Source: Bradyrhizobium sp. RD5-C2
GTDB taxonomy: Bacteria > Pseudomonadota > Alphaproteobacteria > Rhizobiales > Xanthobacteraceae
Assembly (NCBI RefSeq): GCF_019972155.1
Contig: NZ_BOVL01000005.1
Location: 340,882 to 404,881, forward strand
Reading direction: 5' to 3'
Length of the DNA: 64,000 nt
A program made the position numbers and the translations under genes. Below are positions 17,967 to 26,280 of this stretch, piece after piece. The notes beneath the pieces were generated by a model. The model saw only the letters and a program-made list of their open reading frames with translations. It had not been told where the DNA came from and made no database searches. The first letter of the stretch is position 1, and every line of letters starts with the position of its first letter.

Positions 17967-18791
17967 ATGGATGACACCATCAAGCACGTCGCTTCGCCGC
18001 TCGCGCGCCAGACCCTGCTCGACAGCGATCTCACCCGCCCCGTCGCCGGCGGACGCCCGATCCCGCTGCTGCCCTGGGTGCAGGTGGTGAAGATCGGCGG
18101 CCGCTCCATCATGGATCGCGGCCATGAGGCGATCCTGCCTGTTGTCGACGAGCTGCGTTCGCTGCTGCCCGAGCACCGCATGCTGATCCTGACCGGCGCC
18201 GGCATCCGCGCCCGCCATCTCTACAGCGTCGGCCTCGACCTCGGTCTGCCGGTTGGCTCGCTCGCGCCGCTCGCTGCAAGCGAGGCCGGCCAGAACGGCC
18301 ACATTCTCGGTTGCCTGCTCGCGCCGGAAGGCGTGTCCTATATCGAGCATCCGACCATCGCGAGCCAGCTTGCGATCCATCTCTCCGCGGCCCGCGCGGT
18401 GGTCGGCAGCGCCTTCCCGCCGTATCACCATCATGAATTCCCGGTCTCGCGCATCCCGTTGCACCGCGCCGACACCGGTGCGTTCTTGATCGCCGATGCG
18501 CTCGGCGCCGCCGGCCTCACCATCGTCGAGGACGTCGACGGCGTGTACAGCGACGATCCGAACGGTCCCAACGGCAAGAAGGCCCAGCTGCTGCGCGAGA
18601 CCAGCTTCGCCGATCTTGCCAAGCTAAAGGGCACGTTGCCGTTCGATCCCGCGCTGCTCGAGGTGATGGCGAACGCACGGCACATCGAACGGGTGCAGGT
18701 CGTGAACGGCCTGGTTCCCGGCCGGCTCACCGCAGCGCTGCGCGGCCAGCATGTCGGGTCGATCATCCGCACCGGCGCACGGCCGGCGTAA
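17967..18791 (+). CDS. mosA: molybdenum storage protein subunit alpha
   Basis: A 274-residue partner of MosB, matching Azotobacter MosA as recalled: [59 protein letters not shown], and the histidine cluster PPYHHHEF at residues 154-156, which in the known structure lines a molybdenum-oxide pocket. The C-terminus [20 protein letters not shown] is also conserved. Gene order here is beta then alpha. The pair is not accompanied by nitrogenase genes in this window, so it may serve another molybdoenzyme or a distant nif cluster. Confidence 0.95.
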   Translation: MDDTIKHVASPLARQTLLDSDLTRPVAGGRPIPLLPWVQVVKIGGRSIMDRGHEAILPVVDELRSLLPEHRMLILTGAGIRARHLYSVGLDLGLPVGSLAPLAASEAGQNGHILGCLLAPEGVSYIEHPTIASQLAIHLSAARAVVGSAFPPYHHHEFPVSRIPLHRADTGAFLIADALGAAGLTIVEDVDGVYSDDPNGPNGKKAQLLRETSFADLAKLKGTLPFDPALLEVMANARHIERVQVVNGLVPGRLTAALRGQHVGSIIRTGARPA

Positions 18792-18814
18792 ATCGCGCCG
18801 CCGACTCCGCTTTA

Positions 18815-18957
18815 CCTCGCCCCGCGCGCGGGGAGAGGTCGGAATGCATCGATAGATGCATTCCGGGTGAGGGGGAGTCCCCACGGACCCAGCTATCACC
18901 GTACGCGCGGAGATGACCCTCACCCCAACCCTCTCCCCGTAAGAACGGGGCGAGGGA
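18815..18957. repeat. intergenic repeat family A, copy 1 (CTCTCCCCGC / GGAATGCATC palindrome)
   Basis: A composite element between mosA and a convergent gene. A short GC hairpin (CCCCGCGCGCGGGG) is followed by a perfect 10-base inverted repeat with arms GGAATGCATC and GATGCATTCC (18841-18864), then a CCCTCACCCC...GGGGCGAGGG pair. A second copy is at 36487-36598. Confidence 0.8.
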
Positions 18958-18974
18958 GCACATCTACATTGCGA

Positions 18975-19373
18975 CTACTTGATCGTGGCGTGCACGGTGA
19001 TGACCGAGGTGCCGGAGGCCTTCGGTCCCTGACCTGTCGCCTTGATGGCAAACGTATCGTTGCCCTTGTACTTGGCCTTCGCCCTGTATTCGAAGGTCGA
19101 TGCGTTGATCTTCTTCAATTTGCCATAGGCCGGCTTTTGCGAGATCGACGAGTCCGTCACCGTGCCGCGGATCCCGATCGGGATCTGGCAGCTTTCGCCG
19201 GCTGCGAGGTCGATATCGCCGGTCGAATTCTCTCCCCAATCCGCCAATGTCACCGACATCGAGCATTCCGGCACGGCCTGCGCCGAAGACGCCGGCGTGA
19301 CACTTGATGCCGCGAGGATGAGCGCCAGGGCGGCTGCTCCCGACGATCGCGTGGTAACGATGCTCGTTCTCAT
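18975..19373 (-). CDS. small secreted protein, possibly with an Ig-like fold
   Basis: A 132-residue protein. The start MRTSIVTTRSSGAAALALIL gives a clean signal peptide ending at SAQA. The upstream ATG at 19577 would hide it. The mature part contains a cysteine pair (PECSMS, ESCQIP) and the beta-strand pattern INASTFEYRAKAKYKGNDTF, reminiscent of cadherin-like or Ig-like domains in rhizobial secreted proteins. Function unknown. It ends close to repeat element A, convergent with mosA. Confidence 0.7.
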   Translation of the reverse strand: MRTSIVTTRSSGAAALALILAASSVTPASSAQAVPECSMSVTLADWGENSTGDIDLAAGESCQIPIGIRGTVTDSSISQKPAYGKLKKINASTFEYRAKAKYKGNDTFAIKATGQGPKASGTSVITVHATIK

Positions 19374-19560
19374 GCAAGGCTCACTGCTGAAGATGTTCGG
19401 CGCCGAAATCCTGCAACGTGGAAGCAAGGGTGGCAAGGGCCTCGCCTCAACTGCGTGACATGTGTTGAAATGCTCGGGCGCTTGTTGCGTCGTTGGAGCG
19501 CAGCAATAGTCGCGCCCGATCCGATCGGGACAAAGGCTCGCGTGACAAGAAAGGGTTCCA

Positions 19561-19932
19561 ATGGCTGAAAGCAACAACGGTCAGGCCAACGCTCAGCAGG
19601 CCGGCTTTGCCGGCGTCACGCGCAAGACCCTCGAGCGACTGCAACTGCCCGGCGATCAGCGCGACCTTGTCGTTGCCGAGGTGACCTATCCGCCCGGCGG
19701 AGTTGCTCCGCTGCACCGGCATCCGGTCGGCGGCGTGATCTTCATCGTCGAAGGCGTCGCCGAGTCCGCCTATGGCGACGAGGCGCCGCGGCAATATCGG
19801 GCAGGCGAGACCCTGCAGGACCGGGCCGACGTTCCGCACACGCTGTTTCGCAATTGCGACCCGGAACGGCCGCTACGCTTTCTGACGATCTACGCGCTCG
19901 AACCCGGGCGCGCCTACACGATGGAGCCGTGA
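19561..19932 (+). CDS. single-domain cupin protein
   Basis: A 123-residue cupin. The first cupin motif is PPGGVAPLHRHPVGGVIFIVEG, with two of the metal-binding histidines (shown over two adjoining parts), and the second is DRADVPHTLFRNC with the last histidine. AAAGGG precedes the ATG. Such small cupins bind a metal and serve as isomerases, dioxygenases or sensors. The substrate cannot be told. No operon partner is evident. Confidence 0.85.
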   Translation: MAESNNGQANAQQAGFAGVTRKTLERLQLPGDQRDLVVAEVTYPPGGVAPLHRHPVGGVIFIVEGVAESAYGDEAPRQYRAGETLQDRADVPHTLFRNCDPERPLRFLTIYALEPGRAYTMEP

Positions 19933-19956
19933 GGTCTGGGTGTTTCCGTCAGCTGT

Positions 19957-20193
19957 TCAGCTCATCACGAGCTTGATCTGGCCGCCCTCAATGGTCCCCG
20001 CCGCAAGGGCATCGCGAGCCCTCTTTTCAATGGCCGGCCAATTCGCGAGCAGATATTTGTGCGCCTGCATCCTGGTTGGGAACGTGGTTTGCAGGGTGCA
20101 ATCCTGCCGCGCGTTTCCGTTCGCAATCTGAAAGGACACCGCTTGGGGTCCCTCATTGATCTCTTGTTCGGTGGGCTTGGGAAGCTTGCGCAT
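19957..20193 (-). CDS. conserved small protein of unknown function (78 aa)
   Basis: The product begins MRKLPKPTEQEINEGPQAVS and contains TTFPTRMQAHKYLLANWPAIE and a C-terminal EGGQIKLVMS. Composition and length look like a real small protein with one helical segment rather than a shadow frame. I do not recognise a family. It lies just upstream of a 55-residue gene on the same strand. Confidence 0.6.
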   Translation of the reverse strand: MRKLPKPTEQEINEGPQAVSFQIANGNARQDCTLQTTFPTRMQAHKYLLANWPAIEKRARDALAAGTIEGGQIKLVMS

Positions 20194-20276
20194 GCTGCTC
20201 CTTCACGAAGATTCTCGCGCTCGTCGCGAATGGAATTCGGTCGCATCCAGAGCCGGGCGATCCGGTCGCGTGGCGC

Positions 20277-20444
20277 TTAATCGACGTCGGCGGCTCCAGC
20301 CGCGGTCTTTTTGGCTTTTGCCGGGCGCGGTTTCGACGTCTGGTCCGGGCTCGGCGTGTTACGCACGGCCTCGGTCAGCATCTCGCGCAATTCGGCCTTG
20401 GTCTTGGGTGCTTCGCGCTTGCTCGGTTTTTGCCAGTTGGTCAT
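20277..20444 (-). CDS. short basic protein (55 aa)
   Basis: ATG at 20444, TAA at 20277. The product begins MTNWQKPSKREAPKTKAELR and continues with EMLTEAVRNTPSPDQ and a Lys/Ala/Pro-rich tail ending in AADVD. The helix KAELREMLTEAV and the basic, disordered tail resemble small nucleic-acid-associated or regulatory proteins. It is below the usual length cut-off and easily missed. Real coding is supported by its codon pattern and by the lack of a better frame. The function is unknown. Confidence 0.5.
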   Translation of the reverse strand: MTNWQKPSKREAPKTKAELREMLTEAVRNTPSPDQTSKPRPAKAKKTAAGAADVD

Positions 20445-20487
20445 TGAGTCTATATGGGGATGCCCGAGGCAAAATGCTACCGCTCTC

Positions 20488-21648
20488 TCAAGCTTTCGGG
20501 TTTACCCCGGCCACCGGCGGCGGAACGGCCAGAAGGAAGCAGACCGATTCCACCAGCAGCTCATGTGCACGGTCGACGATGTCGTCCAGCGATGGCGTCT
20601 TCGCGAACATGGCCTGGGCTTCAGCCAACAACTGCTCGCGCGTTGGCATGCTGGGCAGATGCAAGTCGGCACGATGCTGCAACAGAAAAAGCGCGTCCCG
20701 CACCGACAATCCGGTTTCGTGGATTGAGGATTTGATCGCCTGCGCAATGTGTTCGGGGTTGAAACGGCCGGCAAGCTGCTCAGCCGTCCGCTTGATCACG
20801 CGCGATCCCAGGCGCTGTTCGTTGCGGAGAACCTGCGCGGGCGGCGCCTTGAGATCCCAGACGACACCGAACCAGGACAACACCACCAGGACATAATAGG
20901 TCGCATCAACCTCCCACCAGCGGAAGCCCTGCCGCGCGCTGCTTTGATAGGCGTGGTGATTGTTGTGCCAACCCTCACCCATCGTAACCAGCGCCAGCAG
21001 CCAATTGTTGCGGGAGTCATCGCCCGTCACATATCGCTTGCGACCGTGAACATGTGCGAGGGAGTTGATGCAGAACGTCGCGTGATACAGCAGCACGGTG
21101 CTCCAGAAGAAACCGGCCAGGAGCCCGGGCCACCCGGCAATGAGGAAGCACAGGACTGCGACCACGACCGCCGGCAAAATCTCAAATCTGTGCAGCCACA
21201 TCAACTCCGGATACGCGGCAAAATCCGCGACTTTCGTCAGATCAGTCGCATCGTGCTGTCGATAGAAGATCCAGCCGAGATGACTGTACACGAAGCCTTT
21301 GTGCCGGGGTGAATGCACATCCTGCTCGGTATCCGAATGAAGATGGTGATGTCGATGTTTCGCAGCCCACCAAAGGACGCTTTTCTGGGCGCTGCTTTGG
21401 GCCAGGAATGCGAGGATGAACTGAAACGTCCGGCTGGTCGAATAGGCTCGATGCGAGAAGTAGCGATGATACCCGGCCGTAATCGCAAACATGCGCAGCC
21501 AATACAGCGCGACGCAAATTGCAATCGCCGGCCATGAGACGCCCGACCAGATCGCCGCCAGACACCCCAAATGGACCAGCACGAACGGGAGCACCTGCGG
21601 GTACATGATGTCGTCGTGCTGCGGAGCTGGATCGATCTTGGTGGACAC
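20488..21648 (-). CDS. acyl-CoA/acyl-lipid delta-9 desaturase
   Basis: A 386-residue membrane di-iron desaturase. The three histidine boxes are HRYFSH (61-66), HRHHH (98-102) and HNNHH (228-232), with four membrane helices between. The C-terminal 100 residues are soluble and contain LHLPSMPTREQLLAEAQAMF. It introduces a double bond into saturated acyl chains, raising membrane fluidity. A cold-shock gene lies upstream on the same strand, separated by a terminator. Confidence 0.92.
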   Translation of the reverse strand: MSTKIDPAPQHDDIMYPQVLPFVLVHLGCLAAIWSGVSWPAIAICVALYWLRMFAITAGYHRYFSHRAYSTSRTFQFILAFLAQSSAQKSVLWWAAKHRHHHLHSDTEQDVHSPRHKGFVYSHLGWIFYRQHDATDLTKVADFAAYPELMWLHRFEILPAVVVAVLCFLIAGWPGLLAGFFWSTVLLYHATFCINSLAHVHGRKRYVTGDDSRNNWLLALVTMGEGWHNNHHAYQSSARQGFRWWEVDATYYVLVVLSWFGVVWDLKAPPAQVLRNEQRLGSRVIKRTAEQLAGRFNPEHIAQAIKSSIHETGLSVRDALFLLQHRADLHLPSMPTREQLLAEAQAMFAKTPSLDDIVDRAHELLVESVCFLLAVPPPVAGVNPKA

Positions 21649-21737
21649 GCTCGCGACCTCAGCTGCTTCGATGCGCAGGCCGCTTCGCCGGCAGACGGTT
21701 CAAGTCCTGATCCTGGCGGGCATTGCGCGCGGTGTTG

Positions 21738-21777
21738 ATAAAAGAGAACCCCGCGGCCGGGTGACCAGTCGCGGGGT
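21738..21777 (-). terminator. intrinsic terminator after the cold-shock gene
   Basis: On the minus strand an 8-base perfect stem (ACCCCGCG with CGCGGGGT, 21748-21777) with a 14-base loop is followed by TCTCTTTTATC. It should end the cold-shock transcript ahead of the desaturase gene. Confidence 0.75.
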
Positions 21778-21839
21778 CGCGTAACCTGAAGCTTTGCCAG
21801 TTCATCCGTGGTCAAAGCAGCATGGCTAATTGCCGCAGC

Positions 21840-22049
21840 TTACACCGCGCGCAGATTGTCCGCAGCAGATTTGCCGGTGCGGCGGTCTGCAACGATTTCA
21901 AAAGAAACCTTCTGACCCTCGTTGAGGGAGCTCATGCCGGCGCGTTCGACGGCGCTGATATGAACGAAAACGTCCTGGCCGCCGTCGTCCGGCTGAATGA
22001 AGCCGAAGCCCTTCTGGCCGTTAAACCACTTCACAGTTCCCATGCTCAT
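21840..22049 (-). CDS. cspA: cold-shock domain protein
   Basis: A 69-residue CspA-type protein with both RNA-binding motifs: [20 protein letters not shown] (RNP1) and DVFVHISAV (RNP2). The start MSMGTVKWF at 22049 follows AAAGGACGATG, and a second ATG at 22043 could also be used. The gap of about 240 bases upstream, empty of genes, would allow a long 5' untranslated leader as in other cold-shock genes. It acts as an RNA chaperone. Confidence 0.93.
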   Translation of the reverse strand: MSMGTVKWFNGQKGFGFIQPDDGGQDVFVHISAVERAGMSSLNEGQKVSFEIVADRRTGKSAADNLRAV

Positions 22050-22289
22050 GGAACATCGTCCTTTGGTATAGATGCGTGTTTGGAGCCGCACCCGAGGGCG
22101 CAGCAGGCTAATTCGAAGTTTAGGGGGTGAGGGTCGTCAGTCAGGCACGCTATGAGCGGCGAGGCCAAGTCGTTCGGCCGAAACTCGATCCGGGGAAGTT
22201 AACTACAGTTCGATCGTTCCGCAAGGGGCCTTCCTCCTTTCTCTGCCTGACCGCACGGCGGGGACACCGTGCGATTACGGGCACCTGCG

Positions 22290-22898
22290 CTATTCCTTCT
22301 TCGCCGTCAGGCCGTCGACCATCGCGCGCGTCAAGGTCGAGATCTCGCTGCGCAGCGCCCCGATCGGCACCGCGATCAGCTTGTGCTCCAGCCCGAGCGC
22401 GACCATGCCGTGGACGGCAGAGAACAGGCTGCGCGCGGTGACGCCGAGCTGGGCCGGCGAGCGCTGCGGAAACAGCGCGGCGAGCGGCTTGTAGATGTGG
22501 CGGAACAGTTCCATCTGCTCGCTGATCGCCCATTCCGGCACCGGCTTGCCGGGCTGCATGCGATGCTCGAACAGCGCGCGCCACAGTTCGAGATTGTCGG
22601 CGGCGAAGTCGCAATAGGCGACCGCGATCCGGACCAGCATCTCGCGCGGCGCGGCCGCGCCGCGGATCTCGGCCAGCGACAGCGAAGCATCGAGCCGGGC
22701 CAGGGTGCGGGAGCCGACGCGCAGGATCAGCTCGTCGACATCCTCGACCAGATTGTAGACGCCGCCATTGGCGACGCCGATTTCCTGCGCCAGTTCGCGC
22801 GTTTTCAGGCCACCGAGACCCTTTGCCGCAATTGCCCGTTCCGCCGCCTCGATCAGCGCTTCGCGCAGTTTCGCTCGTCGTTCCAATGCTTTGGACAT
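22290..22898 (-). CDS. TetR family regulator of the pspA operon (inferred)
   Basis: A 202-residue TetR protein. HTH at about residues 10-60 (ALIEAAERAIAAKGLGGLKT, RELAQEIGVANGGVYNLVED). The C-terminal ligand domain includes LWRALFEHRMQPGKPVPEW and SLFSAVHGMVALGLEHK, a pattern of the TetR subfamily with WHG-like C-termini. Divergent from pspA with a 112-base promoter that holds three copies of a 13-base palindrome, two of which lie close to its own start, so autorepression is likely. Confidence 0.9.
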   Translation of the reverse strand: MSKALERRAKLREALIEAAERAIAAKGLGGLKTRELAQEIGVANGGVYNLVEDVDELILRVGSRTLARLDASLSLAEIRGAAAPREMLVRIAVAYCDFAADNLELWRALFEHRMQPGKPVPEWAISEQMELFRHIYKPLAALFPQRSPAQLGVTARSLFSAVHGMVALGLEHKLIAVPIGALRSEISTLTRAMVDGLTAKKE

Positions 22899-22924
22899 GC
22901 TTCACCCGTCGTTAACCAGATGCG

Positions 22925-22993
22925 TGAGCGGCGCTCAAATAAATCTTGAGCGTCGCTCAGTATGTGGTACAAGAGATTCATGAGCGATGCTCA
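22925..22993. promoter_or_regulatory. three TGAGCG-N-CGCTCA-type palindromes
   Basis: TGAGCGGCGCTCA at 22925-22937, TGAGCGTCGCTCA at 22947-22959 and TGAGCGATGCTCA at 22981-22993. Centres are 22 bases (two helical turns) and 34 bases apart. The third ends 17 bases before the pspA start codon. Repetition in a divergent TetR promoter marks them as operators. Confidence 0.8.
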
Positions 22994-23010
22994 TATCAGG
23001 GAGTGACCAA

Positions 23011-23706
23011 ATGTTCAAAACTGTTTTGACGATTTTCCGCGGCAGCGTGGCGGCAGCCGAAGAGGAACTGCAGGATCGGACTGCGCTGGTCGTGCTCGAC
23101 CAGCAGATGCGCGATGCCGCCGCCGCGGTCGACCGCTCGAAACGGACCCTGGCGCTCGCCATTGCCGGCGACGCCCAGGAGGGCCGGCGGCTCGAGGCGA
23201 CCAATGCGCGGATCGCCGATCTCGAGGTGCGGGCGTCGGCGGCGCTCGAGGGCGGCCGGGACGACCTCGCCCGCGAAGCCGCGCAGGCGATCGCCAACCT
23301 CGAAGCCGAACGCGACGCCGCGATGACCGCGCGCACGCTGTTCGCCACCGAGATCACCCGGCTGAAGCGCCACGTCGCCAACGCCGAGGCGCGCATTGCC
23401 GAGCTCGATCGCGGCCGGCGCCTCGCCCGTGCCTCGGAAGCGGTGCGTTCGCTGCGCCGAAGCGGCATCGAGGCGGCGCGGCCCTATGAGTCGACGCTGC
23501 CGGAAGCCGAAGCGACGCTGAAGCGACTGCGCGAGCGCCAGATGGAGATCCAGGCGGCCGATGACGCGCTGTTCGAGATCGACACCGCCTCGGGTCCGCT
23601 TGTGGTCGCCGAGAGGCTCGCCGAACAGGGCTTTGGCCCGCGGATGAAATCGACCGCCGACGATGTGCTGGCGCGCTTGAGAGCCAAGCGCCCGCCTGCC
23701 GCCTGA
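23011..23706 (+). CDS. pspA: PspA/IM30 family membrane-stress protein
   Basis: A 231-residue protein starting MFKTVLTIFRGSVAAAEEEL, followed by about 150 residues of uninterrupted coiled coil (TLALAIAGDAQEGRRLEATN, ARIADLEVRASAAL, LARASEAVRSLRRSG). This is the PspA/Vipp1 family, an ESCRT-III relative that coats and repairs stressed inner membrane. AGGGAG precedes the ATG. An upstream in-frame ATG lies inside the third operator and is not used. It pairs with the YiaA-like gene downstream. No pspF-type activator is nearby. Confidence 0.88.
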   Translation: MFKTVLTIFRGSVAAAEEELQDRTALVVLDQQMRDAAAAVDRSKRTLALAIAGDAQEGRRLEATNARIADLEVRASAALEGGRDDLAREAAQAIANLEAERDAAMTARTLFATEITRLKRHVANAEARIAELDRGRRLARASEAVRSLRRSGIEAARPYESTLPEAEATLKRLRERQMEIQAADDALFEIDTASGPLVVAERLAEQGFGPRMKSTADDVLARLRAKRPPAA

Positions 23707-23762
23707 GAACTCGAGCCTGAAACCAAGCCAACTTCAAACCACATATCATCAAGGAGACGATC

Positions 23763-24038
23763 ATGAACCAGACCATCCAACCCCACAGCGGCAGCTGGAT
23801 CACCTTCACCTACGCGTCCTTCGCAGCCTCCGCCTTCCTCGTCGCCGTCGGCGTGTTCTTCCTGCCCATCGACCTCTGGATGAAGGGCTATCTGACGATG
23901 GGCATCGTGATGCTGGTCCAGACCTGCATCACGCTGACCAAGACCGTGCGCGACAATTACGAGAGCGGCAAGTTCGTGAACCGGATCGAGGACGCCAAGG
24001 CCGAGCGCCTGCTGATGGAAGTGTCCAAGGCAGGGTGA
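23763..24038 (+). CDS. YiaA/YiaB-family small inner-membrane protein
   Basis: A 91-residue protein with two membrane helices, SWITFTYASFAASAFLVAVG and LTMGIVMLVQTCITLTKTVR, followed by DNYESGKFVNRIEDAKAERL. This is the YiaAB domain. It lies 56 bases after pspA with AAGGAGACG as ribosome site, so it is probably in the same operon and serves membrane stress. Confidence 0.88.
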   Translation: MNQTIQPHSGSWITFTYASFAASAFLVAVGVFFLPIDLWMKGYLTMGIVMLVQTCITLTKTVRDNYESGKFVNRIEDAKAERLLMEVSKAG

Positions 24039-24054
24039 GCCGGAGCCGATGCCA

Positions 24055-24082
24055 AGCGGCGGGGGTTTTTTCACCCGCCGCT
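24055..24082 (+). terminator. stem-loop after the pspA-yiaA operon
   Basis: A 9-base stem AGCGGCGGG with CCCGCCGCT, the loop containing a run of six T. The T-run is in the loop rather than after the stem, so it is a weak terminator candidate. Confidence 0.45.
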
Positions 24083-24114
24083 CTCCAATAAAGGCCAATG
24101 CCCAAAACTCTCCA

Positions 24115-24200
24115 CGTCATTGCGAGGAGCGTAGCGACGAAGCAATCCATCGCGCCACGTACGCGGAACGATGGATTGCTTCGCTGCGCTCGCAATGACG
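24115..24200. repeat. intergenic repeat family B, copy 1 (CGTCATTGCGAGGAGCG)
   Basis: A long imperfect palindrome: CGTCATTGCGAGGAGCG on the left and CGCTCGCAATGACG on the right with GAAGCAATCCAT/ATGGATTGCTTC inside. It occupies most of the 302-base gap between the yiaA-like gene and the ThiF operon. The rest of that gap holds the operon promoter but no gene. Other copies are at 38419 and 42720. Confidence 0.85.
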
Positions 24201-24340
24201 GTGGATAGGCCGCAAGCCGCTTACCACCAACTTGTTCCGTTTCCGGAAGGCCTTGTTTACCCTGCGGCAAACAGCGCCAAGTTGCACTCATGGCTCTTTA
24301 ACAGGCCAAAGTGCAGAGATCGCGCCCGAGGGACAGAGAA

Positions 24341-25408
24341 ATGGCGTCCACGGACAATCGCACGCCCGCTTCGCGCGGCAGCAGGAGCTTTGCCAAGACT
24401 CTTGGCAAGGCGCGCGCGGCCTTTGACGGCCTGCGCAGCCATGGCGGCTTCTGGCTGAAGGCGCTGTCGCAGCCGACCATAGATCTCACCTTGCGCACCC
24501 AGGCCGGCCAGCGCACCCGCATCGTCGAATCGCCTGGCCTGTCGCTGCCGAAGGACGAGCTCGATGCGCTGGTCGCGCAGCTCCGCATCGTCGCCGCCAA
24601 GACCCTGCCCGAGGAGAGCCTGAGCTACGGCATCTTCTCCGGCGAGCCCGAGCGGCTGTCGCGCGCTGTCATCACGCTGATCTCAGAGGAAGACACCGGG
24701 CGGCCGATCGCCTTCAACGCGCTGTCGGTGATGGACGTGCCGCTCGACGGCGAGCCGACCGAAGTCACCCATCTCGGCCTCGTCATGGTCGATCCCGATG
24801 TGCGCGGGCAGGGCCTGTCCTGGGTGCTTTACGGCCTGACCGCGCTGGTGCTGTTCGCCCGCGATGGTTTGCGGCCGAAATGGATCTCCAACGTCACCCA
24901 GGTGCCGGCCGTGGTCGGCATGGTCAGCGACACCTTCTCGGACGTATTTCCGTCGCCGCTGCCGGGCGCGCGGCAGAGTTTTGCGCATCTACAGCTGGCG
25001 CGCGGCATCATGGCACGGCATCGCGCGGTGTTCGGCGTCGGCGAGGAGGCCGGTTTCGACGAGGCCCGCTCGGTCATCACCAATGCCTATACCGGCGGCT
25101 CGGATGCGCTGAAGAAGACCTTTGAGATCGCGCCGAAGCATCGCGATGCCGTCTACAACGAATTTTGCGAGCGCGAGCTGGATTACGGCCGCGGCGACGA
25201 TGTGCTGCAGCTCGGCCGCGTCGATCTTGGCGGCGCGCGGCGCTATCTGATGAGCGAGGTGCCTTCGGGCTCATTGCCGGCGCTGCTTGCGGCGTCCGCG
25301 ATGCTGGCGTTGCAGCGGCTGGTGCTGCCGGTGGTCTACTGGATGGACGACACCCGCGCCTTCGGCACATTGCGGCCGCGCAAGCAGGACAACGGGACCG
25401 CGCGATGA
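24341..25408 (+). CDS. GNAT-fold acetyltransferase-like protein, first gene of the ThiF/nitroreductase operon
   Basis: A 355-residue protein. Residues about 125-215 look like a GNAT core: FNALSVMDVPLDGEPTEVTH, LGLVMVDPDVRGQGLSWVLY with the acetyl-CoA loop RGQGLS, then ALVLFARDGLRPKWISNVTQ. The C-terminal 130 residues (KHRDAVYNEFCERELDYGRG, LPALLAASAMLALQRLVLPV) are not a standard GNAT extension and include a hydrophobic patch. AGGGACAGAG precedes the ATG at 24341. Its TGA overlaps the next start by 4 bases. The acyl acceptor is unknown. Confidence 0.7.
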   Translation: MASTDNRTPASRGSRSFAKTLGKARAAFDGLRSHGGFWLKALSQPTIDLTLRTQAGQRTRIVESPGLSLPKDELDALVAQLRIVAAKTLPEESLSYGIFSGEPERLSRAVITLISEEDTGRPIAFNALSVMDVPLDGEPTEVTHLGLVMVDPDVRGQGLSWVLYGLTALVLFARDGLRPKWISNVTQVPAVVGMVSDTFSDVFPSPLPGARQSFAHLQLARGIMARHRAVFGVGEEAGFDEARSVITNAYTGGSDALKKTFEIAPKHRDAVYNEFCERELDYGRGDDVLQLGRVDLGGARRYLMSEVPSGSLPALLAASAMLALQRLVLPVVYWMDDTRAFGTLRPRKQDNGTAR

Positions 25409-26280
25409 ACTTCGATTATTACTCGTTCACCGGCCGCAACATCGGCTTCATCGACGAGCACGAGCAGCAGCTCTTGCGCCGGGCGCGGGTGTTCGTCTGC
25501 GGCGTCGGCGGCATGGGCGGCGCGGCGTTCATGGCGCTGGCGCGCGCCGGCGTCGGCAAGTTCGTGATCGCCGACATCGACCGCTTCGAGGTCTCCAACC
25601 TCAATCGTCAGGTGTTCGCCTTTGCCGACGAGGTCGGCCGCGAGAAGGCGGCGGTCGCCGCCGAAGCCGCCAAACGCATCAATCCGACCATCGAGGTCGA
25701 GGTGCTCGGCGAGAATTGGACCAGTGAGCTCGCCGGCATTGCCGAACGCTGCCCGGTCATCGTCAACGGCATGGACGATATCGCCGCCGGCGTGCATCTG
25801 TACCGGACCGCCAAGCGCGCCGACGCAACCGTGATCGACGCCTATATGTCGCCGCTGCCGTCGGTGATCGTGGTGCGCCCGCACGATCCCAGGCCCGAGG
25901 AGCGCCTCGGCTTTCCGACGCTGGCCAAGGACTGGACCGAGATCACCGAGGACGACCGTCGCGCCGCGATGCGTGCCGAGATCGAGCACGTCATGCTGCA
26001 TTCCTCCTCGCGCAACTATGTCGACCTCGCCATCGCCGGCGAAGTCGCGGCCGGTCGCCGCAGCCGGATGTCGTTCGCACCGATGGTGATCTCGACCGGC
26101 ATGCTGATGGCCTATGAGGCGGTCGCGCTGATCCTCGGCCGCACCTCCGGCACCGATTGCCGCGGCTGGTTCCTCAACCCGCACCGGCCGGCGATCGAGA
26201 AGCCGCGCAATGCGCTGATCGCCGCCCTGATGCGCCCGCTGGTGCGGCGGGCGATCGATCAATTGACGGGCGTCGCATGA
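25405..26280 (+). CDS. ThiF/MoeB/HesA-type E1-like adenylyltransferase
   Basis: A 291-residue E1-superfamily enzyme. ATP site: CGVGGMGGAAF (residues 32-42), IADIDRFEVSNLNRQV (55-70) with the conserved Asp and Arg, Lys81 in VGREKAAV, and Asp124/125 in VNGMDDIAAGV. The two CxxC zinc pairs of MoeB are absent, and the second half differs (HSSSRNYVDLAIAGEVAAGR). It should adenylate a carboxylate, on a protein C-terminus, a peptide or a small acid. No ubiquitin-like sulfur carrier gene lies next to it. Overlaps both neighbours by ATGA. Confidence 0.85.
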   Translation: MNFDYYSFTGRNIGFIDEHEQQLLRRARVFVCGVGGMGGAAFMALARAGVGKFVIADIDRFEVSNLNRQVFAFADEVGREKAAVAAEAAKRINPTIEVEVLGENWTSELAGIAERCPVIVNGMDDIAAGVHLYRTAKRADATVIDAYMSPLPSVIVVRPHDPRPEERLGFPTLAKDWTEITEDDRRAAMRAEIEHVMLHSSSRNYVDLAIAGEVAAGRRSRMSFAPMVISTGMLMAYEAVALILGRTSGTDCRGWFLNPHRPAIEKPRNALIAALMRPLVRRAIDQLTGVA

